The position numbers were made by a program, and so were the translations under genes. A model generated the notes under the pieces. It saw only the letters and a list, made by a program, of their open reading frames with translations, searched no databases and was not told where the DNA came from. Below, piece after piece: positions 17,605 to 28,485 of a DNA stretch of 64,000 nt; positions within the stretch are counted from its first letter, which is position 1; the number at the start of each line of letters is the position of its first letter. Source of the stretch: Pseudomonadota bacterium (GTDB lineage Bacteria; Pseudomonadota; Alphaproteobacteria; Acetobacterales; Acetobacteraceae). Location of the stretch: the NCBI GenBank assembly GCA_021818505.1, contig JAKADX010000002.1, forward strand, positions 1 to 64,000, in the 5' to 3' direction.

Positions 17605-18991
17605 AGCAGTAGGAGTCGGAGGAGGCGTCGCCGCCCTCCAGCCGCACCTGATGCGGGCGCAGCGCGGGCTCGGTCTCAAGGAAGAACCGCTCGTCGAATT
17701 TGATGCCGCCGGCCGGGTCGGCATCCAGCTTGACCATCCAGCCGCGGATGCCCTCCGGGTAGAACTGCTCGTCCCAGGCGCGATAGAGCGAGTTGGTGAA
17801 ATACACGCGCCGCCCGTCGCGGCTGACCTCCACCATCTGCGGCCCGCCGTTCAGCGGCGCGTCGGAGGCCGGATGCTTCGCGCGCGCGACGATGCCGCCG
17901 ATCCGCACCGATCCGGCGAGCTTCGGATTGAACGGATCGGACACGTCGTACTGCCGCATCTCGCCGGTCCCCCAGCACGAGACATAGAGGAACCGGTCGT
18001 CGAGCGACAGCGCGATGTCCGTGATCAGCGGCGGGACCGCCTTGAAGCCCTTGAGCAGCGGCGGGAGTTGCGCGGGATCGGCCGGCTCGGCGGGAATCTC
18101 GATCACCTTCCGCACCGCCCACTTCTCGCTCTCGCGATGCCATGTCCAGATCGAGGCGGACAGGTCCTTGGTGCTGACCACGACGCCGGCGAAGCCGTAG
18201 GCCTTGGTCGGATCGTGCGCCGGACGCAGTTCCAGCACCATCTGCTGCTCGGGGCCGAGGTCGATTTCCTGGATGTGCCGGCGGCGCTTGAGGTCCCATA
18301 CGTGCAGGTGATGGCCGTATTTGCCGCCGAGCAGCAATTCGGGCACCACACCGTTCTCGATCATGTTCGGGGTGCCCCACTCGCTGGTCAGCATCGTATC
18401 GTAGCCGAGATGCCACCAGAGATCGTACGCGAAGAATTGCGGACCGCGATCCATCTCCCAGCGGCCAAGCACATTCAGGCTCTCGTGGTCCATCAGGAAC
18501 ACGCCGCCCGGCCCGCCGCCGTCCGGCGCGCCAAGCGCGCTGACATAGATGCCCTCCGGCCCGCAATGCAGCGTGTGGGGGCGGGAGTAGCCGGTGCGCG
18601 CGGCCACGTCCTCCGCCGGGATCGTGCGCACGATTTTCGGCGCGCGCGGGTTGTCCTTCACGTCGATGATGTGCAGGCGCGAGGAGCGCAGACCGGGCAC
18701 GATCAGATAGCGCCGCTCGATATGCGGGTGCGGCGCGTAGGGGCAGAGCGCGGAACTGCACGCGTTCCAGCCGAAATGGTGCAGCTCGTCGCCGACCTGC
18801 GGCATCTCGACCCGTCCCACCCGCTGCGCGTAGGTCCGCGATTCAGGGTCGAGATCGACCACGTCGAGCGCATCCGGCCGCGGCGGCGTCGCGACGTTCA
18901 GCATCGCGACATAGGCAAGCTTCTCGCGCGGCCCCTGGGCCGCGAGGCGCGCAGAAGGATAGAAAGTCGGGTCTGGTGTCCACGTCGCCAT
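17597..18991 (-). CDS. selenium-binding protein 56 family, methanethiol oxidase-like
   Basis: This 464-residue beta-propeller protein belongs to the SBP56/MtoX family. Bacterial members oxidise methanethiol to formaldehyde, H2S and H2O2 using copper. Family motifs are HHFGWNACSSALCP, RRYLIVPGLRSSRLHIID, YSRPHTLHCGPEGIYVSALG and HLHVWDLKRR. The conserved His residues are likely metal ligands. There is no obvious signal peptide, although periplasmic MtoX usually has one. A good RBS (gggagga) precedes the ATG. It overlaps the downstream membrane-protein gene. Substrate is inferred from family only. Confidence 0.9.
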   Translation of the reverse strand: MATWTPDPTFYPSARLAAQGPREKLAYVAMLNVATPPRPDALDVVDLDPESRTYAQRVGRVEMPQVGDELHHFGWNACSSALCPYAPHPHIERRYLIVPGLRSSRLHIIDVKDNPRAPKIVRTIPAEDVAARTGYSRPHTLHCGPEGIYVSALGAPDGGGPGGVFLMDHESLNVLGRWEMDRGPQFFAYDLWWHLGYDTMLTSEWGTPNMIENGVVPELLLGGKYGHHLHVWDLKRRRHIQEIDLGPEQQMVLELRPAHDPTKAYGFAGVVVSTKDLSASIWTWHRESEKWAVRKVIEIPAEPADPAQLPPLLKGFKAVPPLITDIALSLDDRFLYVSCWGTGEMRQYDVSDPFNPKLAGSVRIGGIVARAKHPASDAPLNGGPQMVEVSRDGRRVYFTNSLYRAWDEQFYPEGIRGWMVKLDADPAGGIKFDERFFLETEPALRPHQVRLEGGDASSDSYCYA

Positions 18992-19084
18992 AACTGAATC
19001 CTCCCGTAATGACTGTCAGGACGTTTAGGTTAAGATATTGGTATTCATGCACGAAACGCCGAGATTGTCGCGGGTGATCTCCGC

Positions 19085-19447
19085 GTGATTGGTCGCGATG
19101 CGGCGCGGCAGCGCGTGCTCTGCCGCCTCGACGACATTCCCGATGGCGGCGCCAGGGGCTTCGGCCCGGCGCCGGGCGGGTTCACCGGGCTGTTCGCGGT
19201 GCGGCGCGGCGTGCAGGTCGTCGTCTATGTGAACGCCTGCCCGCATCTGGGCGTGCCGCTCGACTGGATGCCCGACCGGTTTCTCTCCGCCGACGGCAGC
19301 CGCATCGTGTGTGCGACGCACGGCGCAGAGTTCCGCATCGCTGACGGGCTTTGCCTGCGCGGCCCGTGCCTTGGCGAGCGGCTCGAACGGGTTATGATCG
19401 CGATTGAGGATGGCGCGGTGCTGGTGCCCGAGGATGCCGGTCTGTAG
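19085..19447 (+). CDS. Rieske [2Fe-2S] ferredoxin-like protein
   Basis: This 120-residue single-domain Rieske protein has both cluster motifs: CPHLG at about residues 52-56 and CATHG at about 77-81, providing two Cys and two His. Such stand-alone Rieske proteins serve as soluble electron carriers. The start is GTG at 19085; no in-frame ATG lies upstream before a stop at 19031. It is divergent from the SBP56 operon and 42 bp upstream of acs. No partner oxygenase is adjacent. Confidence 0.87.
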   Translation: MIGRDAARQRVLCRLDDIPDGGARGFGPAPGGFTGLFAVRRGVQVVVYVNACPHLGVPLDWMPDRFLSADGSRIVCATHGAEFRIADGLCLRGPCLGERLERVMIAIEDGAVLVPEDAGL

Positions 19448-19489
19448 CCGGCACCGTGCCGGAAACGTCCAGAACGGGAAGGCGCGCCG

Positions 19490-21421
<1,932 letters not shown>

Positions 21422-21440
21422 CCCGGCGCCGTTCGCGTTG

Positions 21441-21605
21441 AGCATTGCCCTGGAGAGTCCGACGTTGCCCGAACCGTTCCACGACGACCCGGCGGATCGG
21501 CTGCTGGTTGCCACCGCGCGCCGCATGCTGGTGCCGCTCCTCACCAGCGGCGGCCGCATCCTGGCCTATGGCGCCGCGGGCCATGTGCGGGTCGTGCCAT
21601 GCTGA
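21441..21605 (+). pseudogene. C-terminal remnant of a VapC-type PIN-domain toxin
   Basis: The frame reads SIALESPTLPEPFHDDPADR and continues LLVATARRML and RILAYGAAGHVRVV before TGA at 21603. This matches the C-terminal third of PIN-domain toxins: the FHxDPADR(L/I)(I/L)VATA motif holds conserved acidic residues of the RNase active site. The N-terminal two thirds, including the first catalytic Asp, and any antitoxin gene are missing; the frame runs upstream straight into the end of acs. It is a deletion remnant. The cdh start codon lies inside its last codons. Confidence 0.72.
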
Positions 21606-22375
21606 GGCGCGCCGCTGCCTTCCTCGCCCTTGCCGTGCTGCTGCTCGGCGCGCCAGCGGCGCGCGCCTCCGACCCGGACGCGCTGTGGCGCATCGTCCAT
21701 GACCGTTGCGTGCCCGAGCAGCAGGCGCACGAGCGGCCGCGGCCCTGCGAGTATGTGTCGCTGGAGGGCGGCTGGGCGCTGCTCAAGGACCGCAACGGGG
21801 TGGCGCAGTTCCTGCTGATCCCGACCGCGCGCGTCACCGGCATCGAGGACCGCGCGCTGCTCGCCCCCGACGCCCCCGACTATTTCGGCGCGGCCTGGCA
21901 CGGGCGGCACGCCGTGCTGGCGCGGCTGGAACGCCCGCTGCCGCGCGACGCGCTCTCGCTCGCCATCAACTCGGATACCGGGCGCAGCCAGAACCAGTTG
22001 CACATCCATATCGACTGTCTGCGCCCGGACGTGCGCGCGGCACTGCATACGGAGGCGGAGCGGATCGGGACGGCCTGGGCGCCGTTCCCGCACGGCATCG
22101 ATGGCCGGCCTTATATCGCGCGGCGCGTCGAGCAGGCCGATCTGGCCGGCGTCAATCCGTTGCGGCTGCTGGCGGAGGCGCCGCAGGTCGGCACGGGTGG
22201 AATCGGCGACTGGACGCTGGTGGTGGCCGGCGCGATCTTCCGCGACGGCGGGCAGCAGGGGACGCGGGACGGCTTCATCCTGCTCGCCGACCGTGCTGAC
22301 CCCGCACGGGGCGATCGCGGCAACGGCGAGACTCTGCAGGACCACGCCTGCACGCTGGCCCACGCCATCGAGTGA
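21599..22375 (+). CDS. cdh: CDP-diacylglycerol pyrophosphatase
   Basis: This 258-residue Cdh-family protein hydrolyses CDP-diacylglycerol to phosphatidate and CMP. It has an N-terminal signal peptide (residues 1-23, ending ARA). The HIT-like active-site sequence SQNQLHIHIDCLRPDVR is present, and the upstream INSDTGRSQNQ is characteristic of the family. CDP-diacylglycerol-binding context includes EGGWALLKDRNGVAQFLLIPT. The length is typical. The start at 21599 overlaps the PIN remnant. Confidence 0.9.
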   Translation: MLRRAAAFLALAVLLLGAPAARASDPDALWRIVHDRCVPEQQAHERPRPCEYVSLEGGWALLKDRNGVAQFLLIPTARVTGIEDRALLAPDAPDYFGAAWHGRHAVLARLERPLPRDALSLAINSDTGRSQNQLHIHIDCLRPDVRAALHTEAERIGTAWAPFPHGIDGRPYIARRVEQADLAGVNPLRLLAEAPQVGTGGIGDWTLVVAGAIFRDGGQQGTRDGFILLADRADPARGDRGNGETLQDHACTLAHAIE

Positions 22376-22394
22376 GCCGCCGGCCGCGCGCGGG

Positions 22395-22688
22395 TCAGGC
22401 GAACTGCCCGTGCAGGAAGCCCAGCGCCGGCAGCGGCTTCCACTTGCGCGGCAGGTCGGTGCGCCGGATCGGGGTGACGCTGTAATGCGGCACCGGCTGG
22501 CGGGCGTTGCGCAGGAACACCTCGTAGGCGCGCACCTGCTGCTCCCGCCACGTCCGGTCCGCCAGCGCCGCCATGCGGTTGGGATAGACCTCGGCCACCC
22601 GGTGCGTCCGGCCGACCGAGGCCACGACCGCCCAGACCGTGTCCTCCGCCCCGCGGGGCAGGCTCGCGATCTCCCCCATCAGGGGCAC
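22395..22688 (-). CDS. conserved hypothetical protein, 97 residues
   Basis: This small basic protein has no signal peptide or helix. Segments such as ASVGRTHRVAEVYPNRMAALAD and RRTDLPRKWKPLPALGFL look like a compact folded domain. It is convergent with cdh (19-bp gap) and divergent from ffh, and the 185-bp spacer to ffh must carry both promoters. No function can be assigned. I believe it is coding because both neighbours are accounted for and its codon pattern is normal. Confidence 0.65.
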   Translation of the reverse strand: MPLMGEIASLPRGAEDTVWAVVASVGRTHRVAEVYPNRMAALADRTWREQQVRAYEVFLRNARQPVPHYSVTPIRRTDLPRKWKPLPALGFLHGQFA

Positions 22689-22873
22689 GTATCCGTCATG
22701 CCGGCACTCTCCCGCTGCCTTCGCCGGAAGGGGAGTATGGCACAGACGCGCCGGGCGCCAACCGGGGAGTTGCTTGACAGCGCGGCGCGCGCCCGCCCAT
22801 AACCGCGCCCCGTTCCGCCGGTCCGCGAGGGTTCGCGCACCGGCGCGTCTTTCGTTGGAGGCGACCCCTCACC

Positions 22874-24262
22874 GTGTTCGACGTACTTGCCGGCAAGCTC
22901 TCGGGCGTCTTCGACCGGCTGCGCCGCCGCGGCGCGCTGAGCGAGGCGGATGTCAACGAGGCGCTGCGCGAGGTCCGCCTCGCGCTGCTGGATGCCGACG
23001 TGGCGCTGCCGGTGGTCAAGGACTTCATCAACAAGGTCCGCGAACGCGCCGTCGGCACCGAAGTTCTGGAAAGCGTCTCGCCCGGCCAGCAGGTCGTCAA
23101 GATCGTCAACGACGTGATGATCGAGGCGCTCGGCGGCGCCGGGGCCGTCGGCATCAATCTCAACGCGCCAGCGCCGGTTCCGGTCCTGATGGTCGGCCTG
23201 CAAGGCTCCGGCAAGACCACGACGGCGGGCAAGCTGGCGCTGCGGCTGGCGCAGCGGCTGCGGAAAAAGGTGCTGCTGGCCAGCCTGGACACGCAGCGTC
23301 CCGCCGCGCAGTTGCAGTTGGCGCAACTGGCGCAGCAGGCGGGCGTGCCGAGCCTGCCGATCGTGGCCGGGCAGACGCCGATCGAGATCGCGGCGCGGGC
23401 GATGGACACGGCGCGGCGCGAAGTGTTCGACGTGGTGATCCTGGATACCGCCGGGCGGCTGTCCATCAACCAGGAACTGATGGACGAGGTGAAGCAGATC
23501 CGCGCGGCGACCGACCCGGCCGAGACGCTGCTGGTGGTCGATGCGCTGACCGGCCAGGACGCGGTCAACACCGCGCGCGCCTTCAACGAGGCCGTGGGTG
23601 TGACCGGCATCGTGCTGACGCGCATGGACTCGGACGCGCGCGGCGGTGCGGCGCTGTCGATGCGCGCGATCACCGGCGCGCCGATCAAGCTGATCGGCGC
23701 GGGCGAGAAGATCGACGCGCTGGAGGATTTCCACCCCGAGCGCGTCGCCGGCCGCATCCTGGGCATGGGCGACGTGGTCGGGCTGGTCGAGAAGGCCGCC
23801 GAGACGCTCGATGAGGAGGAGGCGGAAAAACTTGCCCGCAAGATGGCGAAGGGCAAGTTCGACCTGGAGGACTACGCCTCCCAGCTTCGCCAGATCACCC
23901 GGATGGGCAGCCTGTCCTCGATCCTGGGCATGTTGCCGGGCGCGAACAAGATTCAGGCGCAGTTGGAGCAGGCCGGGCAGGCCAATCTCGACAAGACGCT
24001 GCTCAAGCGGCAGGCGGCGATCATCGGGTCGATGACGCGGGCCGAGCGGCGGCAGCCGGAGATCATCAAGGCCAGCCGCAAGAAGCGCATCGCCGCCGGC
24101 TCCGGCACCTCGGTGCAGGAGGTGAACAAGCTGCTCAAGCAGTTCGACGACATGACCGACATGATGAAGCGGATGAACAGGCTCGGGCAGAAGGGGCTGA
24201 TGCGCCACGGCCTGGGCGCCATCCTGCCGAAATCCATGCAGGGCCGGGGACGGCCCTTCTGA
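22874..24262 (+). CDS. ffh: signal recognition particle protein Ffh
   Basis: This 462-residue SRP GTPase targets nascent membrane proteins to the translocon. The N domain (residues 1-90) is followed by the G domain with GLQGSGKTTTAGKLA (G1), LDTAGRL (G3) and the TGQD segment (NG interface). The Met-rich M domain, with DDMTDMMKRMNRLGQKGL, is at the C-terminus. The start is GTG at 22874. It heads the conserved ffh-rpsP-rimM-trmD-rplS cluster. Confidence 0.97.
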   Translation: MFDVLAGKLSGVFDRLRRRGALSEADVNEALREVRLALLDADVALPVVKDFINKVRERAVGTEVLESVSPGQQVVKIVNDVMIEALGGAGAVGINLNAPAPVPVLMVGLQGSGKTTTAGKLALRLAQRLRKKVLLASLDTQRPAAQLQLAQLAQQAGVPSLPIVAGQTPIEIAARAMDTARREVFDVVILDTAGRLSINQELMDEVKQIRAATDPAETLLVVDALTGQDAVNTARAFNEAVGVTGIVLTRMDSDARGGAALSMRAITGAPIKLIGAGEKIDALEDFHPERVAGRILGMGDVVGLVEKAAETLDEEEAEKLARKMAKGKFDLEDYASQLRQITRMGSLSSILGMLPGANKIQAQLEQAGQANLDKTLLKRQAAIIGSMTRAERRQPEIIKASRKKRIAAGSGTSVQEVNKLLKQFDDMTDMMKRMNRLGQKGLMRHGLGAILPKSMQGRGRPF

Positions 24263-24292
24263 TGAACGCAACATGCTGGAGTTAATAGCCGA

Positions 24293-24628
24293 ATGAGCCT
24301 GAAAATCCGCCTCGCACGGGCCGGCGCCAAGAAGCGGCCGTACTATCACATCGTGGTGGCCGACAGCCGCTCCCCGCGCGACGGGCGGTTCATCGAGCGC
24401 ATCGGCAGCTACAACCCGATGCTGCCGCAGGACCACGCCGACCGCGTGCGGCTGGTCGAGGAGCGGGTGCGCCACTGGCTCGGCCACGGCGCCGTCGCGA
24501 CCGAGCGGGTGGCGCGCTTCCTCGGCCGCGCCGGGCTGGCGCCGATGCCGGCCTGGCGCGAGCAGCCGGTGCAGTCGGCGCCGAAGAAGAAGGCGCAGGA
24601 ACGCGCCAAGGCCGCGGCATCGGCCTGA
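24293..24628 (+). CDS. rpsP: 30S ribosomal protein S16
   Basis: This 111-residue protein starts [20 protein letters not shown] and contains [19 protein letters not shown], both hallmarks of bS16. A 30-residue Ala/Lys-rich C-terminal extension (from [17 protein letters not shown]) is common in alphaproteobacteria. It sits 30 bp after ffh and 10 bp before rimM. Confidence 0.97.
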   Translation: MSLKIRLARAGAKKRPYYHIVVADSRSPRDGRFIERIGSYNPMLPQDHADRVRLVEERVRHWLGHGAVATERVARFLGRAGLAPMPAWREQPVQSAPKKKAQERAKAAASA

Positions 24629-24638
24629 TCGGACGCCG

Positions 24639-25160
24639 GTGGCCGCGCGGCGCATCCTGCTGGGCGTGATCGGCCGGCCGCACGGCGTGCGGGGGCTGCT
24701 GCACGTCCACAGCCATGCCGCCGATCCGGCCAGTCTCGTCCGCCTCGGGCCGCTCACCGACGAGCGGGGACGGCAATTCGCGCTGCGCTGGCGCGGCGAG
24801 GGGATCGCCGAGCTGGCCGAGATCGTGGAAGGGCGGCGCGTCAAGGTCGCCGACCGCGATGCGGCGCAGCGGCTGGTCAACACGCGGCTCTATGTCGATC
24901 GCGAGCGGCTGCCGGAGCCGCAGCCGGACGAGTTCTACTTCGCCGATCTGGTCGGACTGCTGGCGGTCACCGAGGACGGGCGGGAGCTGGGGCAGGTCGC
25001 GGCGGTGCATGACTACGGCGCCGGCGCCTCGCTGGAGATCGGGGCGCTGCTGCTGCCGTTCACGCGGGCCTGTGTGCCCGAGGTGGACATCGCCGGCGGG
25101 CGGCTGACCGTTGTCCTGCCGGTCGAGACCGACGTGCCGCGGGAAGGCCGGGCGGCATGA
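24639..25160 (+). CDS. rimM: ribosome maturation factor RimM
   Basis: This 173-residue factor, with RimM N-domain and PRC-barrel, helps mature the 30S head with S19. Landmarks are [19 protein letters not shown] at the N-terminus and [24 protein letters not shown] in the barrel. The start is GTG at 24639. It overlaps trmD by four bases. Confidence 0.95.
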   Translation: MAARRILLGVIGRPHGVRGLLHVHSHAADPASLVRLGPLTDERGRQFALRWRGEGIAELAEIVEGRRVKVADRDAAQRLVNTRLYVDRERLPEPQPDEFYFADLVGLLAVTEDGRELGQVAAVHDYGAGASLEIGALLLPFTRACVPEVDIAGGRLTVVLPVETDVPREGRAA

Positions 25161-25882
25161 CCTGGCGTGCCACCGTCCTGACGCTGTTCCCGGAGATGTT
25201 CCCCGGCCCGCTCGGCCTGTCGCTGGCCGGACGGGCGCTGGCGCGCGGCGACTGGTCGCTGGAGGCGCGCGACATCCGCGCCCATGCCGCCGACCGTCAC
25301 CGCACGGTGGACGACACGCCGTTCGGCGGCGGGGCGGGGATGGTGATGCGCCCCGACGTGGTCGATGCCGCGCTCGATGCCTGCGGCGACGGGCGGCCGG
25401 CCGTGTATCTGACGCCGCGCGGGCGGCTGTTGACGCAGGCGATGGTGCGCCGCTTCGCCGCGGGGCCGGGCGTGGTGCTGCTGTGCGGGCGCTACGAGGG
25501 TGTCGATCAGCGGGTCATCGAGGCACGCGGCCTGACCGAGATCAGCATCGGCGACTACGTGCTCTCGGGCGGGGAGCCGGCGGCGCTGGTGCTGCTGGAC
25601 GCCTGCGTGCGGCTGCTGCCGGGCGTGATGGGCGCGGCGGCCAGCGCCGAGGAGGAGAGCTTCGCCGCCGGCCTGCTGGAATACCCCCACTACACCCGCC
25701 CGGCCGAGTGGCAGGGCCGCCGCGTGCCGGACGTGCTGCTGTCCGGCCATCACGCCGAGGTCGCCGCCTGGCGCGCGGCCGAGGCGGCGCGGGTGACGCG
25801 CGAACGCCGGCCCGATCTGTGGCAGGCGCATCTGACAGCAATGCAGGGCACGGCGATTGCCGATCCGGCGGTCACGCCCTAG
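25157..25882 (+). CDS. trmD: tRNA (guanine-N1)-methyltransferase
   Basis: This 241-residue knotted SPOUT methyltransferase makes m1G37 in tRNA. Motifs are [43 protein letters not shown] and [13 protein letters not shown] (the AdoMet-binding trefoil knot). [15 protein letters not shown] is in the C-terminal region. Full length. It overlaps rimM through ATGA. Confidence 0.97.
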   Translation: MTWRATVLTLFPEMFPGPLGLSLAGRALARGDWSLEARDIRAHAADRHRTVDDTPFGGGAGMVMRPDVVDAALDACGDGRPAVYLTPRGRLLTQAMVRRFAAGPGVVLLCGRYEGVDQRVIEARGLTEISIGDYVLSGGEPAALVLLDACVRLLPGVMGAAASAEEESFAAGLLEYPHYTRPAEWQGRRVPDVLLSGHHAEVAAWRAAEAARVTRERRPDLWQAHLTAMQGTAIADPAVTP

Positions 25883-25908
25883 AGACATTCCGCGAAAGGA
25901 CCACCGAC

Positions 25909-26313
25909 ATGAACATCATCGAGACCTACGAGGCCGAGCAGATCGCCCGCCTCACGGCCGCCCGCGCGGTGCCGGACTTCCGGCCCGGCGATACGCTGCG
26001 CGTCATGGTCAAGGTGGTCGAGGGTGAGCGCACCCGCCAGCAGGCGTTCGAAGGCGTGTGCATCGCCCGCGCCAACAAGGGGCTGAACAGCAACTTCACC
26101 GTGCGCAAGATCAGCTACGGCGAGGGCGTGGAGCGCGTGTTCCCGCTGTACGCGCCGACGATTGCGGAGATTCAGGTGGTCCGCCGCGGCGACGTGCGGC
26201 GCGCCAAGCTGTATTACCTGCGCGGCCGGCGCGGCAAGTCGGCGCGCATCGCCGAGCGCGGGCGCGAGGGCACGGAGGCTGCCGCCACGAACGAGAGCGC
26301 CACCGCCGAATAG
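25909..26313 (+). CDS. rplS: 50S ribosomal protein L19
   Basis: This 134-residue bL19 has the typical [40 protein letters not shown] and [18 protein letters not shown]. The Ala/Thr-rich tail after the core is short. It sits 26 bp after trmD with an aaagga RBS. leuC starts 17 bp later, an arrangement seen in Rhodospirillales and Acetobacteraceae. Confidence 0.97.
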   Translation: MNIIETYEAEQIARLTAARAVPDFRPGDTLRVMVKVVEGERTRQQAFEGVCIARANKGLNSNFTVRKISYGEGVERVFPLYAPTIAEIQVVRRGDVRRAKLYYLRGRRGKSARIAERGREGTEAAATNESATAE

Positions 26314-26330
26314 CACGAAAGGACGCAGGG

Positions 26331-27737
26331 ATGGCCGAGCCGCGCACGCTGTTCGACAAGGTCTGGGACAGCCACGTCGTTGAGCGGCTGCCGGACGGTA
26401 CCTGCATCCTTTATATCGATCGGCACCTGACGCATGAGGTGACCAGCCCGCAGGCCTTCGAGGGCCTGCGCATGGCCGGCCGCCGGGTGCGCCGGCCGGA
26501 TGCCACGATCGCGGTGGTCGATCACAACGTCCCCACCAGCGACCGCAGCAAGGGCATCGAGGAGCCGGAAAGCCGGCTGCAGGTCGAGACGCTGGAACGC
26601 AACGTCGCCGAGTTCGGCGTGCCCTATATCCCGCTGCTCGACGCGCGCCAGGGCATCGTCCACATCATCGGCCCGGAACTGGGCATCAGCCTGCCCGGCT
26701 TCACCATCGTCTGCGGCGACAGCCACACGTCCACCCATGGCGCGCTGGGGGCGCTGGCGTTCGGCATCGGCACCTCCGAGGTCGAGCACGTGCTGGCGAC
26801 CCAGACGCTGCTGCAGAAGCCGGCGAAGAACATGCTGGTCCGCGTCGATGGCACGCTCGGCTTCGGCTGCACGGCCAAGGACATCGTGCTGGCGATCATC
26901 GGGCGGATCGGCACCGCCGGCGGCACCGGCCACGTCATCGAATACGCCGGAGAGGCGATCCGCGCGCTCGACATGGCCGGGCGGATGACGGTGTGCAACA
27001 TGTCGATCGAGGCCGGGGCGCGCGCCGGCATGATCGCGCCCGACGAGACCACGTTCGACTACGTGCGCGGGCGGCCCTACGCGCCCAAGGCCGGCGCGTT
27101 CGAGCAGGCGGTGGCGTACTGGCGCACGCTGCCCTCCGACCCCGGCGCGCGCTATGACCGCACGGTGACGCTGGATGCGGGCGCGGTCGCGCCGATGGTC
27201 ACCTGGGGCACCAGCCCGGAGGCGGTGGTGCCTGTGACCGGCACGGTCCCCGACCCCGAAGGCGAGCCGGACGAGGCGCGGCGGGCGCAGATGCGGCGGA
27301 TGCTGGACTACATGGCGCTGACGCCCGGCCAGCGGATGCAGGACGTGCCGGTGGACGTGGTGTTCATCGGCAGTTGCACCAACGGCCGCATCGAGGACAT
27401 CCGCGCCGCCGCCACGATCGCCCGCGGCCGCAAGGTGGCCCCCGGCGTGCGCGCGCTGGTGGTGCCGGGCTCGGGCCTGGTGAAGCAGCAGGCGGAGGAG
27501 GAGGGGCTGGACCGCGTGCTGACCGAGGCCGGATTCGAGTGGCGGGAGGCCGGGTGCTCGATGTGCCTGGGCATGAACCCCGACAAGCTGACGCCGGGCC
27601 AGCGCTGCGCCAGCACGTCGAACCGCAATTTCGAGGGACGACAGGGGCCGGGCGGGCGGACGCACCTGCTCTCGCCCGCGATGGCCGCCGCCGCCGCCGT
27701 GACCGGACGGCTGGCCGATGTGCGGGAGCTGGCGTGA
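26331..27737 (+). CDS. leuC: 3-isopropylmalate dehydratase large subunit
   Basis: This 468-residue aconitase-family subunit isomerises 2- to 3-isopropylmalate in leucine synthesis. The [4Fe-4S] cysteines are in FIGSCTNGR and in CSMCLGMN. Substrate-site motifs [21 protein letters not shown] and [10 protein letters not shown] are present. The length is typical. It overlaps leuD by one base (TGATG). Confidence 0.97.
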   Translation: MAEPRTLFDKVWDSHVVERLPDGTCILYIDRHLTHEVTSPQAFEGLRMAGRRVRRPDATIAVVDHNVPTSDRSKGIEEPESRLQVETLERNVAEFGVPYIPLLDARQGIVHIIGPELGISLPGFTIVCGDSHTSTHGALGALAFGIGTSEVEHVLATQTLLQKPAKNMLVRVDGTLGFGCTAKDIVLAIIGRIGTAGGTGHVIEYAGEAIRALDMAGRMTVCNMSIEAGARAGMIAPDETTFDYVRGRPYAPKAGAFEQAVAYWRTLPSDPGARYDRTVTLDAGAVAPMVTWGTSPEAVVPVTGTVPDPEGEPDEARRAQMRRMLDYMALTPGQRMQDVPVDVVFIGSCTNGRIEDIRAAATIARGRKVAPGVRALVVPGSGLVKQQAEEEGLDRVLTEAGFEWREAGCSMCLGMNPDKLTPGQRCASTSNRNFEGRQGPGGRTHLLSPAMAAAAAVTGRLADVRELA

Positions 27738-28360
27738 TGGACAGGTTCACGACGCTGACGGCGATCGCGGCCCCGCTGCCGCTGGCGAACGTCGATACCG
27801 ACAAGATCATCCCGGCCCGCTTCCTCAAGACCATCAAGCGCACCGGGCTGGGCGTGCATCTGTTCGACACGCTGCGCTATGACGAGAGCGGCGCGGAGCG
27901 GCCGGATTTCGTGCTCAACCAGGAGCCGTACCGTCGCGCGCAGATCCTGATCGCGTTCGAAAATTTCGGCTGCGGATCGTCGCGCGAGCATGCGCCCTGG
28001 GCGCTGCTGGATTTCGGCATACGCTGCGTGATCGCGCCGGACTTCGCCGACATCTTCCACAACAACTGCTTCAAGAACGGCATCCTGCCGATCCGCCTGC
28101 CGCGCGAGGTGTGCGAGGCACTGATGGCGGACGCGCGCATGGGCGGCAACGCGCGCCTGACGGTCGATCTGCAGCGCCAGGTCGTGGTCCGGCCGAACGG
28201 CGAGGAAATCCGCTTCGAGATCGACCCGTTTCGGCGGCATCTGTTGCTGGAGGGGCTGGACGACATCGGCCAGACCTTGCAGCACGCGCCGGCGATCGAC
28301 GGCTACGAGGCGCGACAGCGCAGCGAGCGTGCCTGGGTGCCGGCGATCGGCGGCGTGTAG
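27737..28360 (+). CDS. leuD: 3-isopropylmalate dehydratase small subunit
   Basis: This 207-residue swivelling domain partners LeuC. Motifs are [13 protein letters not shown] at the N-terminus and [14 protein letters not shown], the substrate-binding loop. Length is typical. It is translationally coupled to leuC. A palindromic REP-like pair follows, then leuB downstream in the same orientation with a methyltransferase gene on the opposite strand between them. Confidence 0.97.
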   Translation: MDRFTTLTAIAAPLPLANVDTDKIIPARFLKTIKRTGLGVHLFDTLRYDESGAERPDFVLNQEPYRRAQILIAFENFGCGSSREHAPWALLDFGIRCVIAPDFADIFHNNCFKNGILPIRLPREVCEALMADARMGGNARLTVDLQRQVVVRPNGEEIRFEIDPFRRHLLLEGLDDIGQTLQHAPAIDGYEARQRSERAWVPAIGGV

Positions 28361-28372
28361 TCGGCGGAAGAA

Positions 28373-28481
28373 CCCTCACCCCGGCCCTCTCCCGCAAGCG
28401 GGAGAGGGAGAAGCAAGCAAGCATCTCTACCTTCCCTCTCCCGCTTGCGGGAGAGGGTGGCGCGAAGCGCCGGGTGAGGGG
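28373..28481. repeat. paired REP-like palindromes
   Basis: There are two copies of CCCTCTCCCGC-NN-GCGGGAGAGGG (28385-28408 and 28434-28457) with central dinucleotides AA and TT. They are enclosed by outer arms CCCTCACCC (28373-28381) and GGGTGAGGG (28472-28480), so the whole block is an inverted pair. The same core occurs singly at 51778-51838. It may act as the 3' end of leuCD mRNA and of the opposing methyltransferase gene. Confidence 0.8.
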
Positions 28482-28485
28482 GGCG

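Noticed and set aside
22679-24883. Minus-strand 734-codon frame
   Set aside because: Antisense to ffh, rpsP and the start of rimM, which are certain.
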